DNA from: Mactra quadrangularis | Taxonomy: Eukaryota > Mollusca > Bivalvia > Venerida > Mactridae | Length of the DNA: 64,000 bases | NCBI GenBank assembly: GCA_025267735.1 | Contig: CM046296.1 | Location: 23,214,464 to 23,278,463 of the forward strand | Direction of reading: 5' to 3' | Shown here: positions 61,000 to 64,000 of the stretch, piece by piece | Position numbering within the stretch: the first letter of the stretch is position 1 | Layout of the letters: each line of letters starts with the position of its first letter | Position numbers and translations under genes: made by a program | The notes under the pieces: generated by a model | The model's database searches: none | What the model was told of the DNA's origin: nothing | Seen by the model: the letters and a program-made list of their open reading frames with translations, nothing else

Positions 61000-63780
61000 T
61001 AGACATTGGTATGGTAAATACTATAACAAACATACCCCAGAAAACTATGAGAAGTATTGTAAACAGTATAATAAGAATATAAAGAAGTCATTTAATATCC
61101 CTTGTGTTGTAAAACAATAAAGAATTGGAACGTTAATTAATTAACCAGGTTAAAAGGTAACAGATATATGGATATGACTTAACAAAATATACTATAAATA
61201 TAATGATCTTAACTGATTACTGTAGTTTTCTCTTTAACAAAGTCCACAAATGATTAGATACAAACATTGGTTATTTATTACCGTTAAACTGATGTTTTCT
61301 CTTTTATAGTTCATAAAAGATTGGAATTTTATACAAATCCTGATCCAATTCATTTTACAGAAAAGTCCTATTATAGGACCATCAAAATCGATGGTCTAAA
61401 TAGGATAATAGTCTTAATAATTAAAGAGATCATTTTTCTAATATCAAACATTTGGGACTTGAAAATTGTCAAAAACGCATGATTTTGCAATAACCAAATC
61501 AGCCTTTACAGCGGAACTTTACTGTAAATTAATTATAGGCGAAATGGTAAATGGTATAGGAATACTGCACCGTAAGTTCTAAAAAGAAAGCAGTTGCTCA
61601 ATAAACACTCTGGTGTAATATTCTAGCAATGGTTTGTCTACGTGTTTGCTCATTAATCTGATTTCTATCTTCTTCCCATGATCGTTATCACCCTTGCTAG
61701 GGAGATTAAGTGCTTTAGTCAAATTAGTTTGCTCATAAACATAAAGTATTTTACCACACGTTGCCTCGTACAGAATGAATGTTTCTTTCTTTTTCTTAGA
61801 ATAAATATAAAGTTAAATATAAAGTTTGCTTATAAGCACTGAGTATTCTTCCACGCTCTATTTATATTAGATAAGTGGTTGTTTATTGAACATTAAATAT
61901 TCTATTGAACAACAATCTCACTATGATGCATTCAAACTCTTCGATGACGTATTCATTATGCCTTAGTTTAGTTTGTACATGTACTTATTTATTTTAGCTT
62001 GATTGTGAAACAAGTCCTTAGATTACCACTTTCGAGTCTGCTTCCTGGTCCACCGAGTACTGAGCTAGTAGAGTTAAGTTTCTTGCACAAGGATATAATG
62101 GAGCCAGTTTTTGGATGGGTTTAGAACCAACAGAGCTGGCTATGCAACAACTACCACTTCAACGGCGTAACCACTCGGCCACGCCCGCTCATTATTCATA
62201 ATTAATGTACACATTTATATGTCTTTATTAAAATTAAGATTTTTCTTTGTTCTAGATCATTGAAATGTGGACACACATTTGTCAAATAGAAACTCTTAGG
62301 CAGATATATAGGCTGTATTGTATTCATCAAAAAACTTTGAAGATAACTTACTTCGGAAACGAGTCAATCAATTTGAATTTCTTTAAACTTTTAATTTATA
62401 ATTGGTGAAAATATCACGAATAAAATACACATGTTTAACATGTAGATTCATATACATTACGACATTTCATTGTAAGAAGGTGACCCATTTAGCCATTGAA
62501 ACTATTGGGCAATTTCAGTAATCCGAACTTATAATTTTAAAGGTGTTTTCGTTCGGCAATTTCCAGTTTTTAAGCTTATGTTTGTTTAAATCACGGACAA
62601 TTTCGTATGATCTGAGTCACAATTACTTTCGTTTTATGATCGTTTTAGCATAAAACACTTTTTCTTCTATAATAAAAGACACATCAGGCGGTTTCTGTTA
62701 TGTTTCCACATTTAATTTATCAAAAACATGTTCTACCGCCACAAAGAAAATCCCCGTGTTGAGATTCTTCAATAAAAATGTGTTTTTAGGATGATTTAAT
62801 GAACTGTTAATCGTTAACTACCCGGAAGGCTAAAAGATAAAAAAGTTTTTTTTCTTTCTTCGGACTGCAGTTCAGATATAGTGGTACCATTTGTTTTTGA
62901 ATGTAGATTTAGTGAGAAGTGTAAACGATTGCGGTGTTCTAGTTAGATTATATACCTGAACCATTTACCTGTTTATATACACACTCACTTTACTAAGCCT
63001 TTACATATACCTTGTATTTCTTGGGCTGAAACGAAGCCATTGGATAACACTGTAGAAATTTTGATGTTTTTTCTCTTTCTCTGTTCTCTTTTCAACATAA
63101 TCATAAGCTTTTGTTATCATTAACAATATGTGAATGCAACAGTTGTTTGCTCAGTATGATTGGAATCTAACAAGGAATGTTTACTTTTTGAACATTTTTA
63201 CCACGGGTTTGTAGTTAACTGTTTTCTTGTTAAGGGAGGACGTACAATCGAAGGTAACATTTGTTTAAACACGTTGGATTTATCAGCAGCGTTGTGTTTG
63301 AAAAATCGTTTCTTATCAAAGAACGTATCATACCCGGTGTTAAACGTGATTTTTACACAGTGTGAGAATAATGATTTAAGATTAATCGTCGGACAATTGT
63401 TGATGTTGTTGTTGTTTCATGTTGTTTGGATATTATAGGAAGGTAAAAATGTGTTGTTAGTGAGTATTAAGAGATATGGAATACTAGTTCTATAAAACAT
63501 ACGTTGTACTCGTTTTGACAGTGCCAGTTTCGGGTTGTCTGTCAACCTCACTTGAAAGTTAACAAGTTTTATTAAAGAACTTGTCTGTATATTATAGATC
63601 AATAGGCTTACCTGAACTTAAGAGTGCTTAGTTTCCAGAAAGTAGGTCAAAGTCTACGAGATTGTATCAACAGTAAAGACAGTTTATTCAAATGTACAAT
63701 ATGCACGATATATGCTTGTAAACCTTTACACGTGGTGAAACAAGTGCTGTGATTGTTAAAGTTAGAATTTCATCATTAGC
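61000..63780. other. Intergenic, nothing coding recognised
   Basis: Apart from the tRNA-like relic and a repeat shared with 38530-38690 (at 61375-61535), no structure is seen. The open frame at 63160-63438 has no domain and no ATG-based start. Confidence 0.5.
62028..62190 (-). mobile_element. tRNA-like SINE relic (inverted)
   Basis: The minus strand reads GAGCGGGCGTGGCCGAGTGG then TTACGCCGTTGAAGTG, a class II tRNA (Ser/Leu)-like A-box region. The body includes tatccttgtgcaagaaactt, similar in style to family 4. Only one copy in the window. Confidence 0.5.
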
Positions 63781-63824
63781 TCCTTGTTGTAAAATAGGGG
63801 CTGCAGTTATAGGGGCCATGCACT

Positions 63825-63927
63825 ATGATTTCTATACTAAGAATAGTACAGTTCAGTATTTCAGCCTTGATGATATGGGACTTGTGCAGAGCTGAACTGG
63901 CACAATGTGACGAATCATTCTATGCAG
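63825..63927 (+). CDS. Possible first exon of a secreted protein running off the right edge
   Basis: From ATG at 63825 the frame reads MISILRIVQFSISALMIWDL then CRAELAQCDESFYA. This is a plausible signal peptide (hydrophobic core to about residue 23) followed by a Cys-containing mature start. It ends at a modest donor, G|GTATTG. The second exon would lie beyond the window. An overlapping ATG at 63818 opens another short frame. There is no domain, so this is a suggestion only. Confidence 0.3.
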
Positions 63928-64000
63928 GTATTGTTTCTTACACATTATATAATCATAGATCACATGTATAGTGTATACTTTGCATGGTATTTCCCAGATA

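Noticed and set aside
63160..63438. 92-codon open frame
   Set aside because: Starts at a non-ATG codon, has no domain and lies in AT-rich intergenic DNA.

Overview
This is a 64 kb stretch of AT-rich, intron-rich animal nuclear DNA. It most likely comes from a bivalve mollusc, and I would guess a mytilid or close relative. The basis is a histidine-rich, superoxide-dismutase-fold secreted protein of the pernin / extrapallial-protein (HIP) type known from bivalve haemolymph, metazoan alpha-tubulin genes with the typical ATG-only first exon, and many tRNA-derived SINEs. Species is inferred, not proven.

Layout. 0-1 kb: a Ty3/Gypsy pol fragment (minus strand) butts directly into the 3' coding part of a CYP2-like cytochrome P450 (plus). 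2-4.8 kb: a roughly 70-bp minisatellite split by a SINE and by a TIR/hairpin element. 5.4-29.3 kb: two tandem alpha-tubulin genes, both minus strand, each with three exons (ATG-only exon 1, 223-nt exon 2, 1133-nt exon 3), inside an old duplication of about 11 kb that includes introns and promoter. 30.2-34.7 kb: a six-exon minus-strand gene for a 275-residue secreted histidine-rich protein with a degenerate Cu/Zn-SOD domain. 39.8-54.5 kb: a five-exon plus-strand gene for a 649-residue secreted protein. 54.5-64 kb: intergenic DNA with repeats, a retrotransposed U2 snRNA fragment and, at the very end, a possible first exon of another secreted protein.

The most interesting gene is at 39,793-54,544. 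All five exons join in frame with GT-AG introns. The N-terminus is an AA15-type lytic polysaccharide monooxygenase (LPMO) domain in which both histidine-brace ligands appear replaced (Gln21 and Gly110). A long Pro/Gln/Asn/Arg-rich linker with several basic cleavage motifs follows. The C-terminus is a Spaetzle-like cystine-knot domain released by a furin-type RFKR site, leaving 106 residues. One exon contains both the end of the LPMO domain and the RFKR site, so the fusion is not a mis-joining of two genes. A dead polysaccharide-binding LPMO carrying a latent Toll-ligand-like cytokine is an arrangement I do not know from the literature.

The rest is shaped by repeats: at least four tRNA-derived SINE families (three sharing one 3' tail), several foldback or TIR elements, and modules with the CACGTG palindrome. 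Only two secreted-protein genes, two tubulins and one broken P450 are supported as genes. All domain calls come from reading translations by eye. No database search was possible.
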